Shown here: one piece after another, positions 17,665 through 26,835 of the stretch
Layout of the letters: every line of letters starts with the position of its first letter
Numbering within the stretch: the first letter of the stretch is position 1
DNA from: JAKQDH01 sp029558835
GTDB lineage: Bacteria; Planctomycetota; Phycisphaerae; UBA1845
Direction of reading: 5' to 3'
Length of the DNA: 64,000 nt
Assembly (NCBI GenBank): GCA_035356615.1
Contig: DAOQSN010000009.1
Location: 62,001 to 126,000, forward strand
The notes under the pieces: model-generated
Database searches by the model: none
The model's input: only the letters and a program-made list of their open reading frames with translations
Told to the model about the DNA's origin: nothing
Made by a program: the position numbers and the translations under genes

Positions 17665-18540
17665 ATGCGCTCATACGTTTCGCCACACCTGCGGCCGGTA
17701 GGGGTCGCTCTCATCGCGGCGCTGCTTCTGACTCCGGGTGCCGCGAGGGCGAGCCTCTTCGGCATCGAACGCGACACAGGCCGACTCTATCACATCTCGG
17801 TGGACAACGCGGCCCTTGACCTGATCGGCGAGACGGGCCTGTCAAACGTCGGCGCGCTGGAGTACCACCCGGGCGAGGGAGTGTTCTACGCGTTGACCAT
17901 GGGTGTTTCGAGCATCAGCTCACTCTACCGCATCCGCCTGGCCGAGGACCGGGGCATCGACTCCGTTGAACAGGTTGGCTTGCTTGGCATCTACTGCTAC
18001 GAAGGCGGGTTGGCGTTCGCCCCGGACGGTACGGCATACGCGCTCAACGGCGGCAGCACCTTGGCGCGACTGATGACCATCAACCTGGAAACCGGTCAGG
18101 CCACCGTCGTGAACCCGATGGAAGCCCACCACGACATCAACGGCCTGGGTTGGCGTGCCGACGGCATGCTCATCGGGCTCGACGCGACGACGCAGACCAT
18201 CCGGGTCATCAACCCCGCCACGGCGGCGAGTACGGCGCTGCGCACCGTGACGATCACGCCGGGCGTCGGTACTTACGGCGGCATGGCCGTGCCGCCGGAA
18301 GGCGCCACCGGCTACTTCGTCACCGGAGGACCGGGGGCACCGAACGCCGGCTCGAACGCGCTCTACTCGTTCAACGTGAACACGGGTGAGTACCTGCTGA
18401 TCGGAAGCTTCCCCACTTCCAATGGCCAGCACGTGATTGCCGGGGAGGGCTTCTCTGGTTTGGCCTTTGTTCCCGAACCGGCGACGCTGTTGCTGCTGGT
18501 GGCAGCCACGCCGCTGGTCCTGCGGCGGCGACGCCGATAG
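17665..18540 (+). CDS. PEP-CTERM sorted exported protein
   Basis: A 291-residue protein; the start at 17665 follows a GGGGAAAAGCTG ribosome binding site and begins a signal peptide (VGVALIAALLLTPGAARA). The mature domain has five or six strand repeats with phrases such as FGIERDTGRLYHI and LTMGVSSISSLYRI, like a small propeller of the DUF4394/TolB style. The C-terminus is a textbook PEP-CTERM signal: VPEPATL, a hydrophobic segment (LLLVAATPLVL) and a cluster of arginines. Such proteins are processed by an exosortase and exported to the surface or matrix. No exosortase gene is in this window. Confidence 0.9.
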   Translation: MRSYVSPHLRPVGVALIAALLLTPGAARASLFGIERDTGRLYHISVDNAALDLIGETGLSNVGALEYHPGEGVFYALTMGVSSISSLYRIRLAEDRGIDSVEQVGLLGIYCYEGGLAFAPDGTAYALNGGSTLARLMTINLETGQATVVNPMEAHHDINGLGWRADGMLIGLDATTQTIRVINPATAASTALRTVTITPGVGTYGGMAVPPEGATGYFVTGGPGAPNAGSNALYSFNVNTGEYLLIGSFPTSNGQHVIAGEGFSGLAFVPEPATLLLLVAATPLVLRRRRR

Positions 18541-18639
18541 GCACCGTCTGTTACGCGCCGAAGCTGCTGAGCGGGCAAGTCTGCATGAGTGTGCAACAGC
18601 AGTGCTGACACCGGCCGTGTTCGGCTGCCGTCCTCATTC

Positions 18640-18670
18640 GCTCTTCGCTCTTCGTCATTCGCTATTCCCG
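18640..18670. repeat. Simple tract of TTCGCT/ATTCGC words
   Basis: ATTCGCTCTTCGCTCTTCGT followed by CATTCGCTATTCCCGCG lies between two convergent genes. A very similar tract (CATTCGCTATTCGCACTTCG) occurs at 31040-31066. Confidence 0.55.
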
Positions 18671-18692
18671 CGTGGCGTTGCGGAACGTCGCC

Positions 18693-20144
18693 TCAGGGTT
18701 TGCCGCCGGGCCTGGGGGCGGTCTCCAGGACGGCCGCCAGGAACAGACGCAGGTCCTGTGGCTCGATGCGGGCGGTCTGTTGCAGCTTGGTCAATTCCGC
18801 CAGCACGAGGCGGTTGTAGGCCTCGCGGAAGTACTGCTCCTTGAGCTCGGGCTGCATTCCCTCGAAATCGGGCTCCGCGCCGCCCTCGATGCCGTCGCAG
18901 CGGACGAGGAAGAAGCTGTCCGGCGTTTCGATGACGTCGCTCACCCGCCCGACCGCAAGGGCGAACAGCGCCTCCACCGCCGGCTCGAAACGCTCGGTCA
19001 CGCTTCCGAACGTCAACCAGCCCCAGGCGCCGCCGTCGGCGGCGCGGGAGTCCTCCGAGTAGCGTCGGGCGACGTCGGCGAAGTCGGCGCCGCCGCGCAG
19101 CTCCGCCAGCGCGGCTTCCGCGCGTGCCCGCGCGGCGCTCCGAGCGGCCGACAGTTCTTCGGTCGAGGGCTCGGTGTCGGACTGCGGCAGGCGGGTGGCC
19201 ACGCGCACGTCAATGAGCGACATCTGCCGCTGCGGGGAGCGCTGCGCGTGCGCGCGCCGCGCCTCGAACAGCGTGCGGAGTTCCGCCCGCGTCGGCTGCG
19301 GTACCATCGGCTTGACGTAGTGGTCAAGGTAGTTGGAGACGACGATCTCGCGGCGGACCTCCCGGCGCGCGTCTTCCATCGTTTCGCCGCGGGGTTCGAG
19401 AAACTCGCGCTCGTAGCGCCGCTGGCTGCCGCCGTAACCTGCCGTGATGATGCGGCGCAGTTCGGCATCGACGGCCGCGTCCACCTGCTTGGTCTCCGCC
19501 TCGGCCAGCTTGAGCAGGCCCTGCTGATACAGCAGCAGTTGGGATACCCGGTCGCGGATGCGTTCCAGCGCGAGGCGGACGACGTAGCCCTCATAAGCCT
19601 CAGGGGTCGCCACGGCCGCCCGGAGGCGCAGCTCGTTCTGCACGTCGCGGAGGATGGCGGCCGCCGGGACCTTCTCGCCGTTGACGACCAGTTCCTTGAC
19701 GGGCGCCAGTTGCGTGGAGGCCGCGGAGACGCCGGCCGCCCCGACGACGTTGCCTGCCTCCGCAACCGCCGCGGTCCCCGCGGGCGTCGAACCGGCGTCG
19801 GAGGCGGCGGTGGGCGCGGCGCTGGTCGTTGGTGACTCGTCGCCCGTGGCAGCGCCCGGGCCGGCCTCGGCCCCCGAGGCCTCGGCCGCCCGGCTGCGCA
19901 TGCCCAGAATGTCCGGCTTCACGTTGAACGTGCTTGAACAGGAAGTGCCAAGCAAGGACACACTCAGCAGCACGCCCAGCCAGGCGGGCTTCCCGACCGC
20001 CTGAGTGCGGGTGCGCCTCGACGTGGTGATCGGCCCACCACTGCCTGCAGGCCCCCGCTCCGAGTGGCGGCGCCGAAGCACGCGACACCACGCCTCGCTT
20101 CCGCTTGCGGGACATTCCACATGGTTGATGGGTACAAGCTTCAT
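18693..20144 (-). CDS. Parvulin-type peptidyl-prolyl isomerase lipoprotein
   Basis: The rotamase domain (about residues 310-430 from the start) includes MSLIDVRVATRL, GGADFADVARRYSEDS, GGAWGWLTFGSV and the final SFFLVRCDG strand, as in SurA/PrsA/PpiC folding factors. A helical SurA-like N-domain precedes it. The export signal is LGVLLSVSLLGTSC, with the lipobox cysteine about 70 residues from the chosen start, so the true start may be a later GTG around the CRVLRRRH segment. ATG 20144 overlaps the mfd stop as ATGA, which argues for translational coupling. It probably acts at the outer face of the cytoplasmic membrane, folding exported proteins. Confidence 0.87.
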   Translation of the reverse strand: MKLVPINHVECPASGSEAWCRVLRRRHSERGPAGSGGPITTSRRTRTQAVGKPAWLGVLLSVSLLGTSCSSTFNVKPDILGMRSRAAEASGAEAGPGAATGDESPTTSAAPTAASDAGSTPAGTAAVAEAGNVVGAAGVSAASTQLAPVKELVVNGEKVPAAAILRDVQNELRLRAAVATPEAYEGYVVRLALERIRDRVSQLLLYQQGLLKLAEAETKQVDAAVDAELRRIITAGYGGSQRRYEREFLEPRGETMEDARREVRREIVVSNYLDHYVKPMVPQPTRAELRTLFEARRAHAQRSPQRQMSLIDVRVATRLPQSDTEPSTEELSAARSAARARAEAALAELRGGADFADVARRYSEDSRAADGGAWGWLTFGSVTERFEPAVEALFALAVGRVSDVIETPDSFFLVRCDGIEGGAEPDFEGMQPELKEQYFREAYNRLVLAELTKLQQTARIEPQDLRLFLAAVLETAPRPGGKP

Positions 20145-23100
20145 CGCGCACATGTCTCCACCCGTCCGTCCGCCCGGCGGAACATCTGCCGCAGCACGGC
20201 CAGCAGCGTCCCCGTCTCCAGATAACCGGGCGGCAGACGCAGATGGACCGTCTTCCCGTCGGCCATGCGCACGCTGCCCGACGCCTGGCGAAACAGCGGC
20301 TCCGCCTGGGCGATGCCCTCCACCGTGAAGATCACGTCGGGCGGTTGCAGGCTGATGCTGCGAATGCCGTACGCCCGCGCCTCGACGCGCAACTGTCCCA
20401 GTTCCAGCAGGCGCTGCAACGGCGGCGGCAGCGGGCCGAACGCATCGCTCACGTCTCGCTCCAACTGCTCGACGTCCGCGAGCGTTCGACAGGTGGCCAG
20501 CCGGCGATACACCTCGAGCCGCGCCCGCTCCAGACCCATGTAGTTTCGAGGAATGTACGCCGCCACGTCAAGGTCCACCTGCACCTGCGGCAGGGCGGCC
20601 TCGGGCTCATTCTTGAGCCGCCGCACGGTCGCATCGAGCAGCCGGCAGTACAGGTCGTAGCCGACAGCCGCAATGTGCCCACTCTGCTCCCGACCCAGCA
20701 GGTTGCCCGCCCCGCGAATCTCCAGGTCCCGCATCGCCAGGCGGAACCCGGCCCCCAGCTCGCTGAACTCCTCGATCGCCTTCAGCCGCCGGGCGGCCTT
20801 GCTGGTGGGCGGGCGATCCGGCGACAGCAGCAGGTAGCAGTACGCCCGGTGGCGAGAGCGACCCACGCGTCCCCGCAACTGGTGCAGGTCCGCCAGCCCG
20901 AAGCGGTCCGCACGGTTGATGAAGATGGTGTTGACGTTAGGGATGTCGATGCCGCTCTCGATGATCGTCGTGCACACGAGTATGTCGGCCTCGTGGCGGA
21001 CGAAACGGTGCATGACGTTGTCCAGCGTCGCACCCTTCATCTGCCCGTGACCCACGAGAATGCGGGCCTCCGGCACGATCGTCTGGAGCGCCTCGGCCAC
21101 GCCGTGGATCGAGCGGACGTAGTTGTGCAGGAAATACACCTGTCCGCCGCGGTTCATCTCCCGCAGGGCGGCCTCCCGGATGTGCTGCCGGTTGAAGACG
21201 CACACCTGGGTGGCGATGCTGCGGCGGTCCACCGGCGGGGTTTGGAGGGCGCTGATGTCGCGCAGGCCGATCATGGCCATGTGCAGCGTCCGGGGAATCG
21301 GCGTCGCGGTCAGGGTGAGCACCTCGACCGTCGCCCGCAGGGCTTTGAGCTTCTCCTTGTGCTCGACGCCGAAGCGCTGCTCCTCGTCGATGATGACCAG
21401 ACCGAGGTTGGCGAAACCGACATCTTCGCTGAGCAGCCGGTGCGTGCCGATGACGACGTCGATCTGGCCCTTCTTCGCCTCACTGACAATGCGCTTCTGC
21501 TCGCCCGCCGAACGGAAACGCGAGAGGCAGCCGATCCGGAACGGGTAGGGCCCCATGCGGTCCAGAAACGTCTCATAATGCTGCTCGGCCAGCACCGTGG
21601 TCGGCACCAGCACCGCGACCTGCCGTCCGTACTCGACGACCTTGAACGCCGCCCGCATCGCCAGCTCGGTTTTGCCGTAGCCCACGTCGCCGCAGAGGAG
21701 CCGGTCCATCGGTCGCGGCCGCCCGAGGTCCTGCTTGACGTCGGCCGCCACCGTAAGTTGGTCTTCGGTTTCCTCGTAGGGGAACGCCGCTTCGAATTCG
21801 CGCTGCCATTCGGTGTCGGGGGGATAGGCGATTCCCTCGGCTTCGGCGCGGCGGGCCTGGGTGCGCAGCAGTTCGGCGGCCAGGTCGGTGAGCGCTTCGG
21901 CCACCTGCTGTTTGGTGCGACTCCAGCGTTTCCCGCCCAGCTTGGAAAGCGTCGGCTTGATGCCGCCGGCCCCGACGTACTTCTGCACCAGGTCCACCTG
22001 TGAGGTGGGGACGTGCACATGCGCGTCGTCGGCGAATTCGAGGCCGAGGTACTCCTCCTGCGACTGCGACGTGCCCTTGCGCATGCGGGTCAGCCCGCGA
22101 TAACGCGCGATGCCGTGGACCACGTGGACCACCAGGTCGCCGGGCTTGAGGTCCTCCCAGGTTTCGATGGGCCGGCTCGCGTAGGTGCGGCGGATGCGCC
22201 GGATCGGGCGATAGCGATGGAAGACCTCGTGGTGAGGCACCACGATCGTCCCGGCGGCCGACCACTCGAACCCGTGGTGCATGACCCCGGCCGTCAGATG
22301 GATCGACGCGGCCGCTGTCGCGTCCGTCTGGGCGATCATCTCCGCCAGGCGGCGGCGTTCCCCCTCGTTGTCGCAGACGACGTAGACCTGGTGCTCGCGG
22401 GCGGCCGTACAGAGCTGCCCGACGGCCTCGTCGGCCTTACCTTCAAAACGCGTCACCGACCCCACGTCGAAATGAACGGCGTCTTCCGTGCGGGCCGCCG
22501 CACCGGGCCCGAACCGGCTGAGGTGAACCTGCCCGAACCGCAGGGCTCGGCTGAAGAGGTCCGTGACCGCGAAGAGCCGCTGGGGGGCCGACACCCGACG
22601 CCGGATCGTCTGACCCATCTCCTGAATCTCAGCCGGGCCGTCCAGCACGACCAGGGCATCGGCCGGCAGGTACGCGAACAGGTCGGCTTGCTCGGAGACG
22701 TTCGCCGCCGACGTGCGCGGCGCGACGGTCACGGCCACGTGCCTCAGACGCTCGATCGAGCGCTGCGTGCTCAGGTCGAAGCGCCGGATGGATTCGAGCC
22801 GGTCTTCGAGGAACTCCAGGCGGAACGGATGCGACTCCCCCGGCGCGAAGAGGTCCACAATGTCACCGCGGCGGGCGACGTCTCCCGGCGACTCGACCAG
22901 GTCCAGTCGCGCGAAACCGTGGTCGATCGCCCAGTTCAGCAACGCGTCCGGCCCGGCGGGGGGGAGTGCGGCCTCCGGGTTCGCTGGGGACCCCGGCGGC
23001 AGGGTCAGCGGCGCCCCCGCGGTCAGGTGCAGAATGTGCCGTGCCAGCTCGCCCGGCGCCGGCACCGGTTGGAGCAGGGCCTGAATCGGCGCGACGATCG

Positions 23101-23518
23101 GCGGCACGTCGGCCTGGTCGCCGCTCCCCGCGTGACGCAGAAGTGTGCACACCCGCAGGCGTTCCGCCTCGACCTCGCCGGCGGCCGCCCCCTCGCCCGG
23201 CAACGCCTCCCACGCCGGGAACAGCGCGCAGGGTCTGCCGAGGAATAGTTCCAGATCGTCCTGGACCTCGTCGGCCTCTTCGAGTTGCGCGGTGACGTAC
23301 AGGCAAGTGCGTTGCGGCAGCGTGGCCAGGGCGACCACCATGGGCGCAGAAGATCCCCACAGGCCTGAAACGTGCACCACCCCCTGGGCGCGAGCGAGCC
23401 GGACTCTCAGGCTAGCGATCCGTGCCTCCGCACTGATCGGCGGAATCTGCAGCACCGGGCGCCGATGATAAACCCGTGATGGAGGAATGCAATCGGCGAC
23501 GCTCGCGGGGGGGGGCAT
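20141..23518 (-). CDS. mfd: Transcription-repair coupling factor Mfd
   Basis: At 1125 residues this matches the usual Mfd length. The ATP-dependent translocase displaces RNA polymerase stalled at DNA lesions and recruits UvrA. The N-terminal part has the UvrB-like FxAWEALPGEG region. The polymerase-interacting domain follows (KPGDLVVHVVHGIARYRGL, about residue 450). The motor has Walker A GDVGYGKTE (about 610), DEEQ box DEEQRFG (about 708), TATPIPRTL, and the C-terminal helicase lobe with TTIIESGIDIPN and QLRGRVGRS. The TRCF C-terminal domain closes the protein. The gene is transcribed toward the parvulin gene, with which it overlaps by 4 bp. The chosen start has only a distant GGAG, so translation could begin slightly downstream. 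Confidence 0.97.
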   Translation of the reverse strand: MPPPASVADCIPPSRVYHRRPVLQIPPISAEARIASLRVRLARAQGVVHVSGLWGSSAPMVVALATLPQRTCLYVTAQLEEADEVQDDLELFLGRPCALFPAWEALPGEGAAAGEVEAERLRVCTLLRHAGSGDQADVPPIVAPIQALLQPVPAPGELARHILHLTAGAPLTLPPGSPANPEAALPPAGPDALLNWAIDHGFARLDLVESPGDVARRGDIVDLFAPGESHPFRLEFLEDRLESIRRFDLSTQRSIERLRHVAVTVAPRTSAANVSEQADLFAYLPADALVVLDGPAEIQEMGQTIRRRVSAPQRLFAVTDLFSRALRFGQVHLSRFGPGAAARTEDAVHFDVGSVTRFEGKADEAVGQLCTAAREHQVYVVCDNEGERRRLAEMIAQTDATAAASIHLTAGVMHHGFEWSAAGTIVVPHHEVFHRYRPIRRIRRTYASRPIETWEDLKPGDLVVHVVHGIARYRGLTRMRKGTSQSQEEYLGLEFADDAHVHVPTSQVDLVQKYVGAGGIKPTLSKLGGKRWSRTKQQVAEALTDLAAELLRTQARRAEAEGIAYPPDTEWQREFEAAFPYEETEDQLTVAADVKQDLGRPRPMDRLLCGDVGYGKTELAMRAAFKVVEYGRQVAVLVPTTVLAEQHYETFLDRMGPYPFRIGCLSRFRSAGEQKRIVSEAKKGQIDVVIGTHRLLSEDVGFANLGLVIIDEEQRFGVEHKEKLKALRATVEVLTLTATPIPRTLHMAMIGLRDISALQTPPVDRRSIATQVCVFNRQHIREAALREMNRGGQVYFLHNYVRSIHGVAEALQTIVPEARILVGHGQMKGATLDNVMHRFVRHEADILVCTTIIESGIDIPNVNTIFINRADRFGLADLHQLRGRVGRSRHRAYCYLLLSPDRPPTSKAARRLKAIEEFSELGAGFRLAMRDLEIRGAGNLLGREQSGHIAAVGYDLYCRLLDATVRRLKNEPEAALPQVQVDLDVAAYIPRNYMGLERARLEVYRRLATCRTLADVEQLERDVSDAFGPLPPPLQRLLELGQLRVEARAYGIRSISLQPPDVIFTVEGIAQAEPLFRQASGSVRMADGKTVHLRLPPGYLETGTLLAVLRQMFRRADGRVETCAR

Positions 23519-23821
23519 CCGTCAGAAAGGCTCCGCCGCGGACAACTTCCCACAACAATCCACACTGCCGTGGTGGTTTCCAGCCGAGCGCATCGGTATG
23601 CTTTGAGGAAGGGAGAGAAGGGCCGGCGCGAGCGCCCATGTCAGCGGCCGGCCGGAGCTTCTGGGAGGTTGCTGACGAAGCGACGCTGGTTCCCCTGGGG
23701 TGGTGCAACCGGCGCCGGACGTAGCGGCATGCGAGGCATGCGGCCGGTAGGGAGTTCTGCGGCGAACTGCAGGCAGTCGCCCGGCATACTCCGGTCGGGC
23801 ACACCAGCGGAGGAACATGCG
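23519..23821. other. Divergent intergenic region
   Basis: These 303 bp between mfd and the next gene carry the ribosome binding site of the plus-strand gene. No repeats or RNA genes are visible. An open frame continues upstream of 23822 but lacks a ribosome binding site and lies before the signal peptide. Confidence 0.5.
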
Positions 23822-25783
23822 ATGCGTAACCGATCACTCTTCGGGATGCTGTTAGTGCTGGGGTCGCTGGTAACGGCGGCGTGGGCCGCCGAGTTGCCGG
23901 CCAACTTCACGCTGGCGCGGCACATCCCTGCCGACTGCTGGATGGTCGTCAACGGCGTGGACAACCCCGAGCGCGCCTGGGTGGAAGCCCAATGGGCCCG
24001 CGTGTTCAAGTCGTTTGAAGACAGCGGCATCGTGGAGGAGGTCAAGAAGCTCATCCTCTCGAAGCTGGGCGAGGAGGACCGCGCCCAGGCGGAGCAGACC
24101 ACGGCCACGGTGACCGGGTTGTTCCAGGCCGTCCGTTGGGCTGACCTTGTCAGGCATGAGGTGGCGTTTGCTGAGCGAATGGTGGTCCAGACACTCCCCG
24201 CGGAAGGCGGTGGGGACGTCGTTCTGCCCGAGTACTTGCTGCTGGCGCGCGGCGTGGCCGAGACCGCCGAGGCCAACGCCAATGGGTTGGCGGCCTTGCT
24301 GGGCTGGCTGACCGGGTTGGGCGGCGTGCCGGTAAGCCAGAGTGAGTTGCTCGGGGCACGGGTGTGGACGGTGGACATTCCGCAGGCGGGGTACTCCCTG
24401 CACCTCTTCCACCGCCAGGACGTGATTGGGTTCGTCACCGGGCGGCGGGCGTTGGAGCAGGTGGTCGGGTCGCTGGCGGGGAAGCCTGCCGGTCCCTCGG
24501 TGGTGGCCTCGCCGCGCTTCCAGCAGGCTCTGGGACTCGTCCCGCCGCCCGAAGACGGGATCATGTTCTTCGACTTCGACGCCTTCATGAAGAGCATGCG
24601 CGGCATCATGGAAGTGGCAACGAAGCAGGGTGGGCAGGAGGCGGAGGACGTCATCCGCCTGCTGACCAAGGTGTTCGACCTCGTTGATATCCTCGACTAT
24701 ATCGTCGCCTCTGACGAGACCGACGGGCAGCGCACGCTCACCCACAGCGTGGCGCGGATCAAGGAGGACAAGCGACATTCACCGCTGGCCCAGGTATTCC
24801 TGGAGCGCAAGCCGTTCGAGAAGTTCGACCGCTATCTGCCCCAGGAAGCCACCGGCTTCAGCCTCAACGCGTTCCTTGACGTTCCCAGGCTCTATCACCT
24901 CATTCTCAACTTCGTCGAGAAGGACCTGCCGGACGGGGCGGCCAACGTCGCCCAGTGGCAGGCGCTCCTCGCCTCCACCGGCTTCGATCCGCAAGCTGAC
25001 CTGTTCAGTTGGTGGGGCGGCGAGATGGTCAGCGTGACGTTGCCGCCGTCCGTCGCCACGCCCATGAGCACCAGTGACTCGGTCTTCATGATCCGGGTGA
25101 CCGACCCGGCGCTGGCGCTGCAGAAGGTCAACGCCGCCATCGACAAGCTCAACGCGTTCCTGGCCCAGCGCAATCAGCAACTGATGATCATGCCGGCCAA
25201 GGTGGACGCGGAGGGTTTCCGCAGCGTGACCCACCCCATGGTGATGATGTGGGGTCTGCGCCTGGTGATCGGCGTGCACGAGGAGTGGTTGATGATCGGC
25301 TCGTCCGAGCCGGCCGTGAACAAGTGTCTGGCGGTGGCGGCCGGCAAGGCCCCCTCGATCACCCAGAACGAGCGGTTCCGCGCCGAGGGGCTCGTTCCCA
25401 AGACGCCCGTACTCGCGTTGTCGTTCAGCGATCTGTCGCACCTCGGGCAGGAGCTGGCGATGGCGCTGCAGATGGTGGGTTTTGTTGGAAACCTCATGAT
25501 GGCCGCCGTACCGGAGGACGAACCCGACGCCGCTGAAGTCAAGGCCGTCATGCAGGCGGTATTCACCATTCTGCTGAAGCTCGGCCCGGTGCTCCAGCAG
25601 ATTGATTTCTACAGCTCTTCCGCGTCCATGAACGCGCTGGACGGCCTGAACTTGCGGACGGAGGCCGTGACGACGTACAAGCCCGCGTCGCCGCCACCCC
25701 CACCGCCGCCTCCGCCACCGCCCGGCGGGGAGCCGTCACCCGCTCCTCCGCCGCCACCGCCGCCACCCCGGCCCGCGAAGTAG
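23822..25783 (+). CDS. Secreted protein with polyproline tail, unknown function
   Basis: A 653-residue protein beginning with a strong ribosome binding site (CGGAGGAAC) and a signal peptide (LFGMLLVLGSLVTAAWA). The mature chain opens with ARHIPADCWMVVNGVDN, parallel to the PADADGVLIIP opening of the protein at 1307-3079, and has the same alternation of short strands and amphipathic helices. No catalytic motif is visible. The last 35 residues are almost only proline, glycine and serine (two runs of nine to eleven prolines), a flexible or cell-wall-spanning tail. It is probably periplasmic. The gene stands alone. Confidence 0.78.
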   Translation: MRNRSLFGMLLVLGSLVTAAWAAELPANFTLARHIPADCWMVVNGVDNPERAWVEAQWARVFKSFEDSGIVEEVKKLILSKLGEEDRAQAEQTTATVTGLFQAVRWADLVRHEVAFAERMVVQTLPAEGGGDVVLPEYLLLARGVAETAEANANGLAALLGWLTGLGGVPVSQSELLGARVWTVDIPQAGYSLHLFHRQDVIGFVTGRRALEQVVGSLAGKPAGPSVVASPRFQQALGLVPPPEDGIMFFDFDAFMKSMRGIMEVATKQGGQEAEDVIRLLTKVFDLVDILDYIVASDETDGQRTLTHSVARIKEDKRHSPLAQVFLERKPFEKFDRYLPQEATGFSLNAFLDVPRLYHLILNFVEKDLPDGAANVAQWQALLASTGFDPQADLFSWWGGEMVSVTLPPSVATPMSTSDSVFMIRVTDPALALQKVNAAIDKLNAFLAQRNQQLMIMPAKVDAEGFRSVTHPMVMMWGLRLVIGVHEEWLMIGSSEPAVNKCLAVAAGKAPSITQNERFRAEGLVPKTPVLALSFSDLSHLGQELAMALQMVGFVGNLMMAAVPEDEPDAAEVKAVMQAVFTILLKLGPVLQQIDFYSSSASMNALDGLNLRTEAVTTYKPASPPPPPPPPPPPGGEPSPAPPPPPPPPRPAK

Positions 25784-26473
25784 GTTGCTGGTGTGGTAAG
25801 GGCGGGCGTGCGGCGACTGAACCCCTCTCCCCTCGGGAGAGGGGCAGGGGTGAGGGCGGCGAAGGTGACGACGCCCGCCCGGTACATCGAGATACACTCC
25901 CGCAACGCCGGAAACCCGGAACGCGCATGCCATTGCGCAGACGCACGGCAGGCGTGGCGCCGTATACCTCGGGCACGCACGCCGTTGTAGGCAAGCATGC
26001 TCCCCGGCCTCCGACACCTGCTCGCCCTTGTGCCCGCGGTGCGACAAGGACACCGTGCCCACCCGGCTTGCCTCCACGTTCTGCCCCGGGTGTATGACAG
26101 ACTCGGCGGGCACCACGGACGCAGTCGCGCCGGCCCCCACGGACCGGGTAGCGTCGGCCCCCCGTGGCCGACGTAGAGGATCGAAGCGTTGCGACATTCT
26201 ACGTCGCCAACGGGAGCCTGCCTGCCGGTAGGCAGAAGCGACGCGACGCGCCCGGCGATCCGAGGCCCGCCGGAAGCCGTCTCATCTGTCACAGGTCCTT
26301 CCGTCCCATCAAGGCTGCGCAGCGCTTGACCCGTGCCCCAGTTCAGGGTACCACGTGCGTCGCTGCCGCGGGGGGCGCAACGGCGTGGATTGCGCCCGGC
26401 GGCGCACTACAGGCCGCGCCTGGGCGTGTGCCTGGTGAACTGCACGAATCCAAACTTGTGGGGAGACGGCATC
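25784..26473. other. Intergenic region with repeat remnants
   Basis: About 690 bp without a convincing gene. It holds a CCCTCTCCC/GGGAGAGGG palindrome (25820-25862), a GTAGCGTCGGCCCCCCGTGG word with its inverted GGCCGACGTAG (26149-26177) like words near 13980 and 15830, and a small GCCTGCC/GGTAGGC hairpin near 26217-26233. Confidence 0.5.
25820..25862. repeat. CCCTCTCCC/GGGAGAGGG palindromic repeat
   Basis: ACCCCTCTCCCCTCGGGAGA followed by GGGGCAGGGGTGAGGGCGGC, the same organisation and orientation as 10665-10713. It starts about 35 bp after the stop codon of the secreted-protein gene. Confidence 0.8.
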
Positions 26474-26710
26474 ATGTCGGACAGTGTCTATAAGGTCATC
26501 GAGCTGGTCGGCACGAGCGAGAAGTCCTGGGAGGACGCCGCCCGCAACGCGGTCGAAACCGCCGGTCGGACCCTGAAGAACCTGCGCATCGCCGAGGTCA
26601 AGCAACTCGATCTGAAGGTCGAGGACGGCTGCGTCGTCGGCTATCGCGCCCGCGTGAGTCTGTCGTTCAAGTATGAAACTGAACCGAAGCCCAAGCCCCG
26701 GCGGAAATAG
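26474..26710 (+). CDS. Dodecin flavin-binding protein
   Basis: This 78-residue protein has the dodecin layout: a first strand SDSVYKVIELVGTS, then the SWEDAARNAVETA helix with the conserved tryptophan that stacks on the flavin, then LRIAEVKQLDLKVEDG and a last strand YRARVSLSFKYE. Dodecins form hollow dodecamers that store or buffer riboflavin or FMN in the cytosol. The C-terminal tail KPKPRRK is basic and slightly longer than usual. The start is fixed by a GGGGAGACGG site and the typical MSDSVYK beginning. The palindrome right after the stop may end transcription. Confidence 0.95.
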   Translation: MSDSVYKVIELVGTSEKSWEDAARNAVETAGRTLKNLRIAEVKQLDLKVEDGCVVGYRARVSLSFKYETEPKPKPRRK

Positions 26711-26719
26711 AGAAAACAA

Positions 26720-26773
26720 AAACGGGGACGCCGCTAGTCTTGCGCGCTCAGCAGACTAGCTGCGTCCCCGTTT
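26720..26773. repeat. Palindrome with 21-nt arms after dodecin
   Basis: The left arm 26720-26740 (AAACGGGGACGCCGCTAGTCT) pairs with the right arm 26753-26773 at 20 of 21 positions across a 12-nt loop. It could serve as a terminator for dodecin. However, the flanking AAACGGGGACG/CGTCCCCGTTT ends look like the imperfect hairpins linked to IS200/Y1-type transposases rather than an ordinary terminator. Confidence 0.75.
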
Positions 26774-26835
26774 CTGATCCGCCGGTGGTCGGGTGCGTTG
26801 TCCGCCGCGTTGCCCGATCGCATAATGGGAGGGCC

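Noticed and set aside
20243..23248. Long plus-strand frames opposite mfd
   Set aside because: They mirror the codon bias of mfd on the other strand and have no domain; mfd motifs are complete and continuous.
23570..23821. An N-terminal extension of the secreted protein at 23822
   Set aside because: The extension has no ribosome binding site, and the signal peptide and strong GGAGGAAC site begin at 23822.
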